Of a stretch of 64,000 nt of DNA, positions 35,925 to 46,274 are shown one piece after another. A model generated the notes under the pieces. It made no database searches, had not been told where the DNA came from, and saw only the letters and a list, made by a program, of their open reading frames with translations. The stretch is from Mytilus californianus (lineage: Eukaryota; Mollusca; Bivalvia; Mytilida; Mytilidae): NCBI RefSeq assembly GCF_021869535.1, contig NW_026262668.1, forward strand, positions 69,399,558 through 69,463,557, in the 5' to 3' direction. Each line of letters starts with the position of its first letter. Position 1 is the first letter of the stretch. The position numbers and the translations under genes were made by a program.

Positions 35925-36350
35925 TTCGGTTTGTGTTTAAATCAACCAGTATTTTTTTCGGTTTGTGTTTCAATCACCTAGAGTAGTTTTTTCGGTTTGT
36001 GTTTAAATCAACCAGTATTTTTTTCGGTTTGTGTTTCAATCACCTAGAGTAGTTTTTTCGGTTTGTGTTTAAATCAACCAGTATTTTTTTCGGTTTGTGT
36101 TTCAATCACCTAGAGTAGTTTTTTCGGTTTGTGTTTAAATCAACCAGTATTTTTTACGGTTTGTGTTTCAATCACCTAGAGTAGTTTTTTCGGTTTGTGT
36201 TTCAATCACTGAGTAGTTTTTTTCGGTTTGTGTTTCAATCACCGAGTAGTTTTTTTCGGTTTGTGTTTCAATCGCCTAGTAGTTTTTTTCGGTTTGTGTT
36301 TCAATCACCTAGTAGTTTTTTCCGTTTGTGTTTCAATCACCTAGTAGTTT
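35925..36350 (+). repeat. Minisatellite, 31-35-bp unit, about 13 copies
   Basis: Units of TTTTTTCGGTTTGTGTTTCAATCACCTAGAGTAG alternate in the first half with GTGTTTAAATCAACCAGTAT, giving a higher-order period of about 65 bp. The later half is a simpler 31-33-bp array. It ends about 100 bp before the sulfotransferase start codon. Confidence 0.95.
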
Positions 36351-36451
36351 AGTTTATTCACACAGTTTTGATTGTACAATTAAATGCATTCAATACACTC
36401 AGGATTGTAAAATATACAAAATTTCTTTGTACAAATTTATTTCTTTCAGAA

Positions 36452-36530
36452 ATGACGTCACGGAAGCTGCGCAAGTACATTTTTACAGCAATGGTTTGTT
36501 TTCTTCTTCTGTTTATACTAATGGAATCTG
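36452..36530 (+). CDS. Carbohydrate sulfotransferase exon 1: cytosolic tail and signal anchor
   Basis: The start ATG at 36452 opens a short basic tail (MTSRKLRKY) followed by a hydrophobic anchor (IFTAMVCFLLLFILMES), the type II topology of Golgi sulfotransferases. The exon ends at 36530 with a donor, CTG|GTGAGT, leaving one base of a codon. Exon 2 at 46275 supplies the two bases that complete it as Asp, so the phases agree. Joined, the three exons give 365 codons, a usual size for this family, which transfers sulfate from PAPS to sugar hydroxyls. A 5' untranslated intron is possible because TTCTTTCAG precedes the ATG by two bases. The call depends on phase matching over a 9.7-kb intron, so transcript support is needed. 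Confidence 0.65.
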
Positions 36531-37254
36531 GTGAGTATTATTGCTACTACCCCTTGTAAGTCTTTCCATTGACCTTCTAAATATTATCCCATGACAATTA
36601 CAGATAGATTCACTGAGCGGCCTCTTGTAGTCTTTTGATATAAATTTTGAAAATCAAGTTGGCACTGCGATCCCTTCGTACATACACAAAACTTTATGTT
36701 TCCATTCCACAAATTTCTTTTATTAGTATTTGTATGTACATCCTATCAAAAAGGCTATCATACTTTAGGTCAATTGAAATGAAGATTGAAAGATCAGAGA
36801 GGTCCAACTAACGCCCTGGACCCTTTCCTTCATTTTTCCGAAATATGAAGCTGACATTATTGGGCCTCTTAACATACAGAGAATGAAAAGTTCCCTGGAA
36901 ATCTTATTGATAGGTTCTGATCCTAAGCAAGTCAAACGTTATTGACATTGGAGATCAGGAATGTCTCAATATTATTTTAGCGGTATCCAGTAGTCTTTTG
37001 CCATATATATTTGGAATATCAAGTTAGCATTTTGAACGTTTATTAACCTTCCGTACGTATCAGAGACCAGAAGTTTCCAGAAATTCCTTTCGAATGTATT
37101 TGTATCTAAACCTGGTCCTTGAAGGCGAGAGTGTCTTTATGTAGTTGAATTTGACATGTTTGATTAGTATAAAAATTGTAAGTCCAAAAGAATCGATCAA
37201 TGATTAGCGGATTTTTTTGTTTAACACAAATAGAATAGTTACCATAAGAAATAT

Positions 37255-37418
37255 AGGTTTAATAACTCGTGAGAATTGGATATCGCTTGATATCAACTCT
37301 CGTTATTTAATTCAAATAGAAATAATAAACTCGCCAAAGTTTATTATTATATTGAAATTAAATAACTCGAGTTGATACCAAGCGATCATATCTAATTCTC
37401 ACTCGTTATGAAACCTAT
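37255..37418. repeat. Inverted repeat, about 68-bp arms
   Basis: TAGGTTTAATAACTCGTGAGAATT is mirrored by AATTCTCACTCGTTATGAAACCTA. The inner words TATCGCTTGATATCAACTC and GAGTTGATACCAAGCGAT are also inverted. MITE-like. Confidence 0.85.
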
Positions 37419-38039
37419 AATTTATTTTATAAACGTGTCACATATTTGTCAACACACATACTTATATTCAAATTATATAATATGCATCGTACAGAAATAA
37501 AATAAGACAAAAATATCCAGCAAAAGTTGCCGTATGAGACACTGTATAAATACATTTTCTAAACCATATAAAGAGGCATTAATTGTCAAATTCATAATCA
37601 CCGATTTGATTTAAATTCTTATATTTGATTTATAACATACTAAAACGTATATCCAATGCAAATTACAAAAAGTCCAAAAAAGAAAGAAAACTGTAAATCA
37701 TCGTTTTACCTTTCTATGAGTTATTTTTTCTAGGTCGAATCAGTAACTGAAATGGTCTTTCCTGGAGGCTCCCTTGTTTCACTTTTGAAATTCTAATCTT
37801 TTTAATAACTAATAACGGTTAGCACATGCGTAGCCCAGGGTCAAATTGAAGATTCAAATAAATTGAATTATTGACTTGCAAGCCAATAAACATTCGCGGT
37901 GTTTTTTTTAGTTTGTTTTGACAAAATTGATCCAAACTGACAGTTAATAGCGATTTTCCCCCAATGTTCCGCTTTAATAAATGTTTGAAATTTAAAAAAA
38001 AAATCATATTTTACGATGTAGTTTAAATCGTAGCTAATA

Positions 38040-38375
38040 GATATAAGAAGATGTGGTATGAGTGCCAATGAGACAACTCTCCATCCAAGTCAAAATTTAT
38101 AAAAGTAAACCATTATAGGTCACAGTACGGTCTTCAACACGGAGCCTTGGCTCACACCGAACAGTAAGCTATAAAGGGCCCCAAAAAAATACTAGTGTAA
38201 AACCATTCAAACGGGAAAACCAACGGTCTAATCTATATAAAAAACGAGAAACGAGAAACACTGATGAACCACATCAACAAACGACAACTACTGAACATCA
38301 GATTCCTGACTTAGGACAGGTGCAAACAAATGCAGCGGGTTTAAACGTTTTAATGGTACCAAACCTTCACCCTTT
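38040..38375 (-). repeat. Common dispersed repeat A, reverse copy
   Basis: GATGTGGTATGAGTGCCAATGAGACAACTC, GGTCTTCAACACGGAGCC and AGCTATAAAGGGCCCC are reverse complements of repeat A words. It lies in sulfotransferase intron 1. Confidence 0.85.
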
Positions 38376-38519
38376 TTCTGAAACAATAGTGTAACATCAC
38401 AACATAGAAAGACACACTATAAAATATCAACTGAAATAGCTTAACTCAATCAAAGGACATATTAACACCATTGAACATACACTGAACAAATAAATTTGAC
38501 CTATGACACAAATAATGTA

Positions 38520-38952
38520 AATACAAAATAAATAAACTAAGGGGAGAATAATAAAAGTAACATGTTATATCGGTAAGAAATGCTAATCAATTAAAGAAAA
38601 ACAATATGCTCGAACAAAAATACCATCATTTGCAATAACTTTAAACACAGGTAAATGAAAATAATTTTGTTGTTAGGTATACCTGTACAGTACCAATAGA
38701 GAAAGGAAATATTTTTACAAAATAAATAATTTTGAATACAAAATAAATAAACTAAGGGAAGAATAATAAAAGTAACATGTTATATCGGTAAGAAATGTTA
38801 AACAATTAAAGAAAAACAATATGCTCGAACAAAAATACCATCCATTTGCAATAACTTTAAACACAGGTAAATGAAAATAATTTTGTTGTTAGGTATACGT
38901 GTACAGTACCAATAGAGAAAGGAAATATTATTACAAAATAAATAATTTTGAT
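38520..38952. repeat. Tandem duplication, about 215-bp unit
   Basis: 38520-38736 and 38737-38950 are nearly identical (AATAAATAAACTAAGGG, AACATGTTATATCGGTAAG, GTGTACAGTACCAATAGAG). The duplication begins about 410 bp beyond the stop of the minus-strand PLE. PLEs often carry partial tandem or pseudo-LTR duplications, so a relation is possible but not shown. Confidence 0.9.
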
Positions 38953-39176
38953 GTTCATAGTACGAAGTGAAAATTTATAGTTATACCAAACACTTATCAA
39001 AGCTGGTATATAGACCAGATATAACCCTGAATAACATTAAATAACAAAAAAGCAATACAATTAGTATCAACAGGTCAAATAATCAAGAAAGTACGATTTG
39101 AGAGTACTCGCAGTTACTGACAGCTAGTTAAAAGCCAAAACAATTAATAATAAAAAATCATGCATCAGAGACTTAA

Positions 39177-39219
39177 ATCAACTAAAACACATCCCAGGGA
39201 TTTAGTATTTTAACGTCAT
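39177..39219 (-). promoter_or_regulatory. SECIS-like stem-loop core in PLE 3' flank
   Basis: In the sense of the PLE the order is ATGAC, helix strand GTTAAAATAC, TAA, mini-hairpin ATCC-CTG-GGAT, helix strand GTGTTTTAGT, TGAT. The two 10-nt strands pair fully, counting three G-U pairs. The pattern UGAN ... AA ... NGAN is that of a eukaryotic SECIS, and the 11 nt from the quartet to the AA fits the known spacing. The small extra helix above the AA bulge matches the type 2 form. It lies about 150 nt after the stop codon at 39364. A lower helix is short (GACT/AGTC). It was found by eye only. Confidence 0.45.
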
Positions 39220-39363
39220 GGACAGTCAAAGAAGACATGACTAGTGCAATGCCAAAAATAAATGTATCGACAGACAGTAGGATAGTTAGGAGTTAAACCT
39301 CTTTATAGATCTAAACGAACGTGGGTGTGTCTTTATACATCCCACTTGAAAAAAAATACAAAT

Positions 39364-41332
39364 TTAGTTATGTTTTAATTTGCTGATGACAAAATCGATA
39401 TTAGTGCCAATGTAAACTATATTCAAAGATCTAATTACAACATTGGTAAGATAACCTTTACTAATAAGCCTGTTTAATGGTTCGATGAGTTTACACGGAT
39501 CACATAGTGATTTCCGCGCTTTAAGTACAATATTACCGTAAAATTTAGGATGTGAAATACCGTTTTTAATCAGTTTTCTACAAGTACAGCCAAATTTACT
39601 AATCAAATCTTTGTATCTATGAAAGAACTTAGCAAAAGTTTTACGTAATTTATGGTAACGAAATCCTTGATTTAATAATTTACCAGTGATGCATTGATTA
39701 CGTTCGTTAAAATCTATGACATCACTACACACACGGGCATAACGAACGAGTTGGGATATATATACACCGTATGATGGAGCCAAAGGAACATCGCCGTCTA
39801 AAAAAGGAAAATTAACAATAGGGAATGAAAAATCGTCTCTTTTGTCGTAAATTTTCGTATGGAGTTTTCCTTTAGAGATTGAAATGTCCAAATCCAGAAA
39901 AGGACAACTACTGCTGGTTATGTTAGATTTAGTTAAAGTAAGTTCTATTGGGTAAATTTCGGTAGTATATTTAGAGAACTCTGGATTATTTAACGAAAAA
40001 ATATCATCTAGATAACGGAAGGTATTGTTGAATGTATCAACCAAATGTAACAATGACGTGTCTTTACTGAGTTTGGTCATAAACTGAGATTCATAGCAAT
40101 ACAGGAATAAATCTGCTATTAAAGGGGCGCAGTTAGTGCCCATAGGAATACCTACTACCTGTCGATACATTCTATCGCCGAAACGTACATATATGTTGTC
40201 CCGGAGAAAATTTAAAGCTTCAATCATATCTTCACATTTCCAGTAAGTGTATCTAGCATACTTTCCTTTTTCGTTACAGAAAAAGGCTTTAAACGAGTAA
40301 CAGCAAATAAATTTTTTCAAAAGACCATTTAATTAAATATGAAAACTTTTTCTTGATAAGATTGTGTGGAAGTGTAGTATAGAGAGTAGAAAATTCATAA
40401 CTGTCAACAGAATTAAAAGGACCATCAAAAGCATGTATTTTATCTAAAACCTCTAAAGAATTTTTAATACTCCAAAAATAATTAATACCATTATTTTCAT
40501 AAGCTTTATTACAAAAGTTAATAACAAGTTCTTTGATAGTAGTAAGGGAGGTAGTTAGAAGCACTGATAGATTAGTAGTAGAACACTTACTAGATGCGGA
40601 GATGAAACGGAATTTAAATGGTTTTTTGTGCAATTTAGGTAACCAGTACATAGTAGGGACTTTCAAATGTTCGGAAGAGGCCTTAAGCTGGGTAGTGGCA
40701 GTGATATGCTTGTTTACAATTTGACTCTCTGTGGAGCGTACGGACCTGAAGGTAGATGAATTTGTAATTTCGTTTTGGAGAACTTCCGTGTAGTATATGC
40801 GTCACACCACCACTACATTATTTGCTGCTTTGTCTGCCGGTACGAACACAAACCGCTTTGCGAGTACTTGGAGTTTATTTTTTATTCTGGAAATGGGAAT
40901 ATCATGGACCCTATTACTAATTTCAGAATTGTTTTCAAAATGAGATATACGAATATTAACAGTATTCATAATTTTATTCAAATAACTGTCTAGAGATTTT
41001 TTATCAGATTTTTCACGTTTACACCAATTTTTACAGTAGACAGTCAGAGCGTCTTTAATGATCTGACGACACTGTTTCCAATCTATTTTAGATGGAGGAC
41101 GATATTTCGGTCCTTTCTTAAGAAAAGTTATGACCTCACGGTCTTCGACGATGTTGAGGTCTCCTGTAAGGACATGACCATAGGGAACATATCTAAAACT
41201 AGATGTTTCACAATCTCAAGTGGAAGAAACATTATTTTCTATATTGACGTCTGATGTAACTGACGTATAATTAAAAATCAAACTTCTGCTGGTTTTTTTA
41301 TAAGAATATGAAATAATATAATATAAAAACTA
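39364..41332 (-). mobile_element. Penelope-like RT of Naiad type with two in-frame TGA codons
   Basis: The minus-strand reading starts after a TAG at 41330-41332 and ends at 39364. In order: a linker with T-[TGA]-D-C-E-T-S-S-F-R-Y and GHVLTGDLNIVEDREVI; FVFVPADKAANNVVVV-[TGA]-R; PTMYWLPKLHKKPFKFRFIS; YEFSTLYTTLPHNLI; VGIPMGTNCAPLIADLFLY; RYLDDI (catalytic Asp pair); FLDLDISISKGKLHTKIYDK; RDDFSFPIVNFPFLDG; and a thumb-like end. The TGA at 41216-41218 takes the first position of the CxC motif that links nuclease and RT in Naiad-type PLEs. The TGA at 40802-40804 takes a position that is Cys in relatives (recalled). One frameshift, in an A-run near 40310, separates the N- and C-terminal parts. 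No GIY-YIG is found upstream, so the copy looks 5' truncated. Selenocysteine coding is an inference. Confidence 0.75.
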
Positions 41333-41574
41333 ATGCCCGTTAAAAGTAACTAAAATACAAATCGGGTAAATATAATCATAAAGAAAAACGAAAAGAATTG
41401 CAGCTGAAATATCCATTGATTTATTTTTCACTCGGTAAATTTATTTAGTCAGTTTTGTGTTGTATGTCTGTGATGTTAAGTTTACACAGTTTTGGCTGCT
41501 GGATCCCAATTATTGTATATCCCTTATTATGTCTGTTTGGGCTGCTCACCCAATTTTGTCAATATAACGGAACT

Positions 41575-41760
41575 ATACACAACTGTCGTACAAGTGGGAG
41601 GTTTAGCTAGCTATAAAACCAGGTTTAACCCACCATTTTTATTCTTATACCAAGTCAATAATATGACGGTTGTTTTCCATTCGTTCCGTTGGTTGGCTCA
41701 CACTTGATTTTGTCAGTTTTTATGGACTTCCCCCTTTTTGAATTTATCTTGGGGCTCGGT
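41575..41760 (-). repeat. Inverted copy of the 3636-3855 dispersed repeat
   Basis: CTGTCGTACAAGTGGGAGGTTTAGC and TATAAAACCAGGTTTAACCC are the reverse complement of the end of the insertion at 3636-3855. Confidence 0.75.
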
Positions 41761-41769
41761 TTTTTGTTA

Positions 41770-42150
41770 TACTTTTTTAGCCCCCGTTGTAGCGGAGGGG
41801 GCATTAAGTGTTACCTTTGTCCGTCCCGTCCGTCGCGTACGTCCCCAAAATTGGTTTATGTTCTCTAACTTTAGTTTGCCTAAACCAAATGTTATAAAAC
41901 TTTTACACAATGCTTATTACTACAAAACACAGATCAAGTTTGAAATTGGGTGGCGTCACTTTTACCGTTTATGAGTTATGCCTCTTTATAAATGGAAAAA
42001 TTGCTAAATCTGTCGTTTCCGTTCCCTAACTTAGGTTTGCCTCAACCAAATGTTATGAAACTTATACGCAATTCTTATTACCACAAAACCCAGATCAAGT
42101 TCGAATTTGGGTGGCGTCACTTTTACCGTTATATGCAAGCTGGGGCTTCA
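41770..42150 (+). repeat. Dispersed repeat with two 185-bp internal units
   Basis: GCCCCCGTTGTAGCGGAGGGGGC opens the repeat. It is followed by two tandem units, each with GTTTGCCT.AACCAAATGTTAT, CACAAAAC.CAGATCAAGTT and GGGTGGCGTCACTTTTACCG. Recalled as common in bivalves. Confidence 0.8.
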
Positions 42151-42451
42151 TCTGTGTAACATGGACACATTCTCCATTTATTTTATCAATAATGTTAATT
42201 ATCAGATTCTGAATTTTAATATATATATTATATTGATAAAAATTGATAAATCATATAGTTTGAATAGTCTTGTTATTGTCTGCTCCATACTATAGTCTTA
42301 CAAAACAACCGATCTTTAAAAACATTACAAATTAAATACTACATAGAATTTATTTGGATTTACAAGTTATGGAACACTGAAGTTTAAATTACTTATCTAC
42401 TTTATTTGCTGTTTTACTAGTCCGCACCACTCGGTAAACCGGTGCATTACT

Positions 42452-43170
42452 ATAACGCCCATTACCATTACATTTGCGCGTAAACATAATTACGTTTGCG
42501 CGCAGCTTTTGATTACAGCTGCGCGCATTCATTTTACAGGTAAACACAGGCAAATTATATTCATATATTTATCTATTTATTTAACTATTTACAAGTACAT
42601 GTACCCATTCCTTTTTCCTAGGCCCCTGCTCACCAATGAGGAGGTGTAAGTTGGTTTCGAGCAGGATAAGTCCGTTTTATTATGCACAAGAATTTAGTCA
42701 TGGAAATATAAATTGATAAAAATATAAAACATTGCATTGTGTTTTACATGTCGGTACTAGCTGAATATTTAAAGTCTACTGCTTTAAGAGAATAAGTTTT
42801 TTAGCTTCTACATTCTGGTATTTTCGGAATTGTGCTATCATATACTTTGTTTTTTTATTTCTTACTTCTACGCACAAGTGCTGGTGTATCAAGCATTCTC
42901 AGATTTGAAACAAAATGCTTTACACTTGCAATATTTCCAATTGAGTAACAGCAATTACATGATCACTTAATATATTTTTTCTAGAATTCAATATGAAAAA
43001 TATATAATTTAAAATGATAAACATGTTCAAATTAATAACTATTGACATATTTATTACGAATTTTCTTTATATTTACCTGAATTACCTGTAAAATGAAGTT
43101 GCGCAAATGTAATACAAAGCTGCGCAAACATAAAAAATGTAATACCCAAATGCGCGCAAATGAAAACACG
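42452..43170. mobile_element. Foldback element with TTTGCGCGCA motifs
   Basis: The left arm holds TTTGCGCGTAAACATAATTACG, TTTGCGCGCAGCT and TTCATTTTACAGGTAAAC. The right arm holds the inverse words GTTGCGCAAATG, AGCTGCGCAAACAT, AATGCGCGCAAATGAAAA and TTACCTGTAAAATGAA. The 0.55-kb interior has no coding signal. Confidence 0.6.
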
Positions 43171-43811
43171 ATATACTTCCACTTTCCTAGCTTGATGTCC
43201 CCTCAAAAATGTAACATATTGTTTACACATTGTTTACATTCATATAGATGTTTCAATTCGGCAAGACTATCAACCAAACAGAAAACATTGAGTGCTGAAA
43301 AAAAATCTGATAAAAATAAACTATTTTAGTTCACTCTATATTTTGACACTGGAATTGAACATGTAATGTAAGCCTGACTGGTATCATAAATGTTTTTATT
43401 CCACTGTTTAAACATATTGATAGTTTAATCAAATTTTTGATTGGTTGAGACTATCCCGCGTGTCATTAAACAAATCTTCATATTCCATTCTGAGGATCAT
43501 ATTCCCCTCTGAAATGTCGGGATTACTTCGTGCGACGTTACGCGCGGTTAATGTACACAACGTTTTGAACTTCTTATTCTTCTTTTAAAAATAGCGATAG
43601 CAAAAATCATTATCATGTTCAAATTTATTTCAGACGATAAAACAAAAAGACTTATAATTAAATTTTGATCCTTAATCAATTTTCTGTTTATCAATGGGTA
43701 AGTCGTGTTTACGGTTTGACTTACAAAAACAAGCGGATAAGAAAAAAAATGTATGCAAAATAATATTTAATGTATTGATAGTAAACAAAGCATAGGCAGT
43801 GGAATAAAACA

Positions 43812-43955
43812 TTCATTTCCCTTTGCCTCGGGAGATATGAAGATTTGCTCACCCTCGAAAAATCATATTTCCCTCGGGCAGAGCCCTCGTGAAATATGAA
43901 TATTCTTGGGTGAACAAATCTTCATATCTCCCTCCGGCGCGGAAAATAAATGTAT
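43812..43955. repeat. Inverted repeat, about 50-bp arms
   Basis: CATTTCCCTTTGCCTCGGGAGATATGAAGATTTG is mirrored by CAAATCTTCATATCTCCCTCCGGCGCGGAAAATAAATG, with an inner pair CATATTTCCCTCGGGC / GCCCTCGTGAAATATG. Confidence 0.8.
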
Positions 43956-44243
43956 AATATTAAAGATTTATATTCGAGCACAAAGGGAAATTTACATTTA
44001 CGACAATCTATATAAGGAGTCCTTACTTCTTACATATATTTCTTTTTATTTAGATTTACTGTTTTAAATATTGTTGTAAAATTCTTAATCCTATTACATA
44101 CCCAATTTTGATTTACAAATAAAATCGTCTATTGTTTAGAATGACAAATAATTGTAAATGGCACATAATTTCCGTCACTTAGCACTTATGACGGCACCAA
44201 CGAAATCGTTTTTGTTCATTATGTGGTGTTTTGTCTATTTCAG

Positions 44244-44592
44244 TATTAAGAACAGGCGTCCAGCTCATCTCTACCATTCCGTTTGAAAAACATTTGAAAG
44301 TCACTCTTTCATGTATAAAGGACGTGATTTTTATTTGTATTGACATTTCCATTTTGGTCCACCACAACCGACGGAATACATGGTTTGCGATCATCACTTG
44401 CGATTCTAGTTCCACAATGCACACCTACTGGATAGGCAGATATTATCTTCTAGTTTTTACGCTCTTTTGTTTAGTACTGTCTCTTTTATTTTCTGTTGCG
44501 ATGGTCAAACATTTTCCTTTCCGCACAATAATCTACTTTTATTTTTTAAGTGCACAAACTTTTTTCCAATGCGAGGATAAATCATCATTCCA
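44244..44592 (+). other. Possible cryptic or alternative exon
   Basis: An open frame is bounded by a strong acceptor (TTGTCTATTTCAG, ending 44243) and a strong donor (CCA|GTAAGT at 44592/44593). Entry phase fits exon 1 of the sulfotransferase, but exit phase does not fit exon 2, where it would give an immediate stop. The predicted peptide (RTGVQLISTIPFEKHLKV..., then hydrophobic) has no family I know. The opposite strand is also open over 44179-44424. It could be an exonised repeat or chance. Confidence 0.25.
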
Positions 44593-44914
44593 GTAAGTTT
44601 TAAATTTCGATATACATGTATACATATTCACTGTTTTTAAATCAACCATTTAACACCACAAAATTCGCATCACTTAAAAAGCTCAAGGGGTGTGGAACAA
44701 ACTGCCTCCGGATACAGCCACAACAAAGTCAATTGAAGTGTGCACGTCTCAAAAGTCTCCAGTGACCAACACATCTAACTTACTAATAGAAAAACTCTCT
44801 TAAAAAGAGTTATCATTTGTTTTTGTTTACATTTACCAACCCCATACCCAACCCTAAGTACATCCTAATAATGTACGCTCCTGCAAACTTGTAATTCTTT
44901 TCTTTACCAATAAG

Positions 44915-45115
44915 AGGCCTCGGTTGCCGAATGGTATAAGTAGTTCATTTACTATTTCACAAGCATGTCAGCACTGAGGATATGAGTTAGAACCCCGCAC
45001 GTGGCAAGGTCGGTGGTTTTCTCTCGGCCCTCCGGCTTCCTCCACTAACAAAAAATGACCACCACGATATAGCCAATAGTGCTGAAAGTGGCATTTAACC
45101 CCAACAATCAGTCAA
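44915..45115 (+). mobile_element. tRNA-derived SINE, diverged copy
   Basis: The head GGCCTCGGTTGCCGAATGG resembles a type II tRNA A box and GAGTTAGAACCCCG a B box. The body shares AAGGTCGGTGGTTTTCTC, CCTCCGGCTTCCTCCAC and TGAAAGTGGCATTTAA with the copy at 52588. Confidence 0.8.
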
Positions 45116-45486
45116 TCTTTACCAATTTTTTAGCACAGTTCTGACCGAATTGTGGAAACTTGTTTGGCCGGTATATAATTTCTATGTAAAGTCGCTCGAA
45201 TCGTTCAATATATTTCAGCTTAAACTTGATTCTTTGTTCATCATATTGAAGATTCTTGATAAATTTTCTATTTCGGTTTTATCCACGTAAAGCTACTTGA
45301 GTTGTTTGCTTCTTTTTCATGCAACGGTTTTTCGAGATGGTCTATCTTTTATGTCACCATGACACATGAGTAGTATGCAAACATTTTCACACTAACCAAT
45401 TTTAATATAATAACCCTTTAAAAGGCTTTAATCCGAGTAATGTGTCAGTATTGGGTGAGCTACGTGTGTAAAAATTACCCCAGGAA

Positions 45487-45870
45487 ATGACTTTAATTAA
45501 ATATGATATGGACAGCAATAATTGTCCTCTTCATAATTTGAATATTATACTTGCACACGGAAAACTCAATGATAAAATTTACGACAGAAGAGACGATTTT
45601 TCGTTCCCTTTTGTGAAGTTTCCTTTTTTTGCCTACTCGTTGGCTAAGCCGATTTTTGATCGAACGTATTATATTTCAACGAACCCAATATTTGTATAAT
45701 TGGTTAACTATTAGGTCATGAGTTTTGTTATCACAAATTACTTAAAACCTTTACCAAATTCAATCTTAGAAGTTTTGCTGTGCCTGTGGATACCTTTATT
45801 ACAACGGATTATCACCTCCTAATTTTTACAGTGATGTTGTTTGTAGAGCCCGTAAACTTTGATACGATCG
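45487..45870 (+). pseudogene. PLE RT fragment, degenerate
   Basis: Contains LAHGKLNDKIYDRRDDFSFP, similar to KGKLHTKIYDKRDDFSFP of the 39364 element. After a break come CYHKLLKTFTKF and, in another frame, SPPNFYSDVVCRARKL, matching HPKFYGNIVLKARK. At least two frame changes and a deletion. It is a second, older copy of the 39364 family in the opposite orientation. Confidence 0.7.
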
Positions 45871-46274
45871 ATGAAAATTATTGATCCTTTGAATAAAGTA
45901 GTTCCAAAAGGTAATAAAAACGCACATGTAAGATCTAAGAATATTGTCCTTACCGGTTCTACTAAATAAAAAAAATATAACTATATATGTATTGTAATAC
46001 AGCTGTGAACTTTCATGGTCCAACATCCTGTCAATACATATATTTTGGCATTGCAAAACTTAAGTTTTCTCAGATTGTTTATGACGGCTTCACACTAAAT
46101 CCGTTGGATGTGGACTGATTGAAATTTTAGTCTGGGAAAACGTTATTTATTTTTATAAGCTGAAATTGGACTTGAGCTAGCTTCCAGTAATTGCGAGTTC
46201 TCTTACATGTACATGTATATGTAGTTTGTTCTAGTCTTGATACTTAGTGTATCACTCAAGCTTTAATGTTTCAG

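Larger units (their letters stand above)
36531..46274 (+). other. Sulfotransferase intron 1, repeat-filled
   Basis: GT at 36531 and AG at 46273-46274. The intron contains the minus-strand PLE at 39364-41332, several foldback elements, a SINE, a PLE fragment and a possible cryptic exon at 44244-44592. The remaining sequence shows no gene. Confidence 0.55.

Noticed and set aside
35925..36350. Array resembling CRISPR repeats
   Set aside because: Units abut without unique spacers and the genome is eukaryotic; it is a minisatellite.
40305..40320. AAATTTA heptamer at the PLE frame break as a programmed -1 frameshift site
   Set aside because: The heptamer is not in the phase needed for the upstream frame, and the required change fits one extra A in a homopolymer run. 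A simple indel is more likely.
38737..41332. Hammerhead ribozyme in PLE flanks
   Set aside because: Canonical CTGATGA...GAAA core with three stems was not found; Naiad-type PLEs are reported to lack it.
44179..44424. Minus-strand protein gene (VMIANHVFRRLWWTKMEM)
   Set aside because: No family, no splice context on that strand; the plus strand has better boundaries. Left as undecided, not annotated as a gene.
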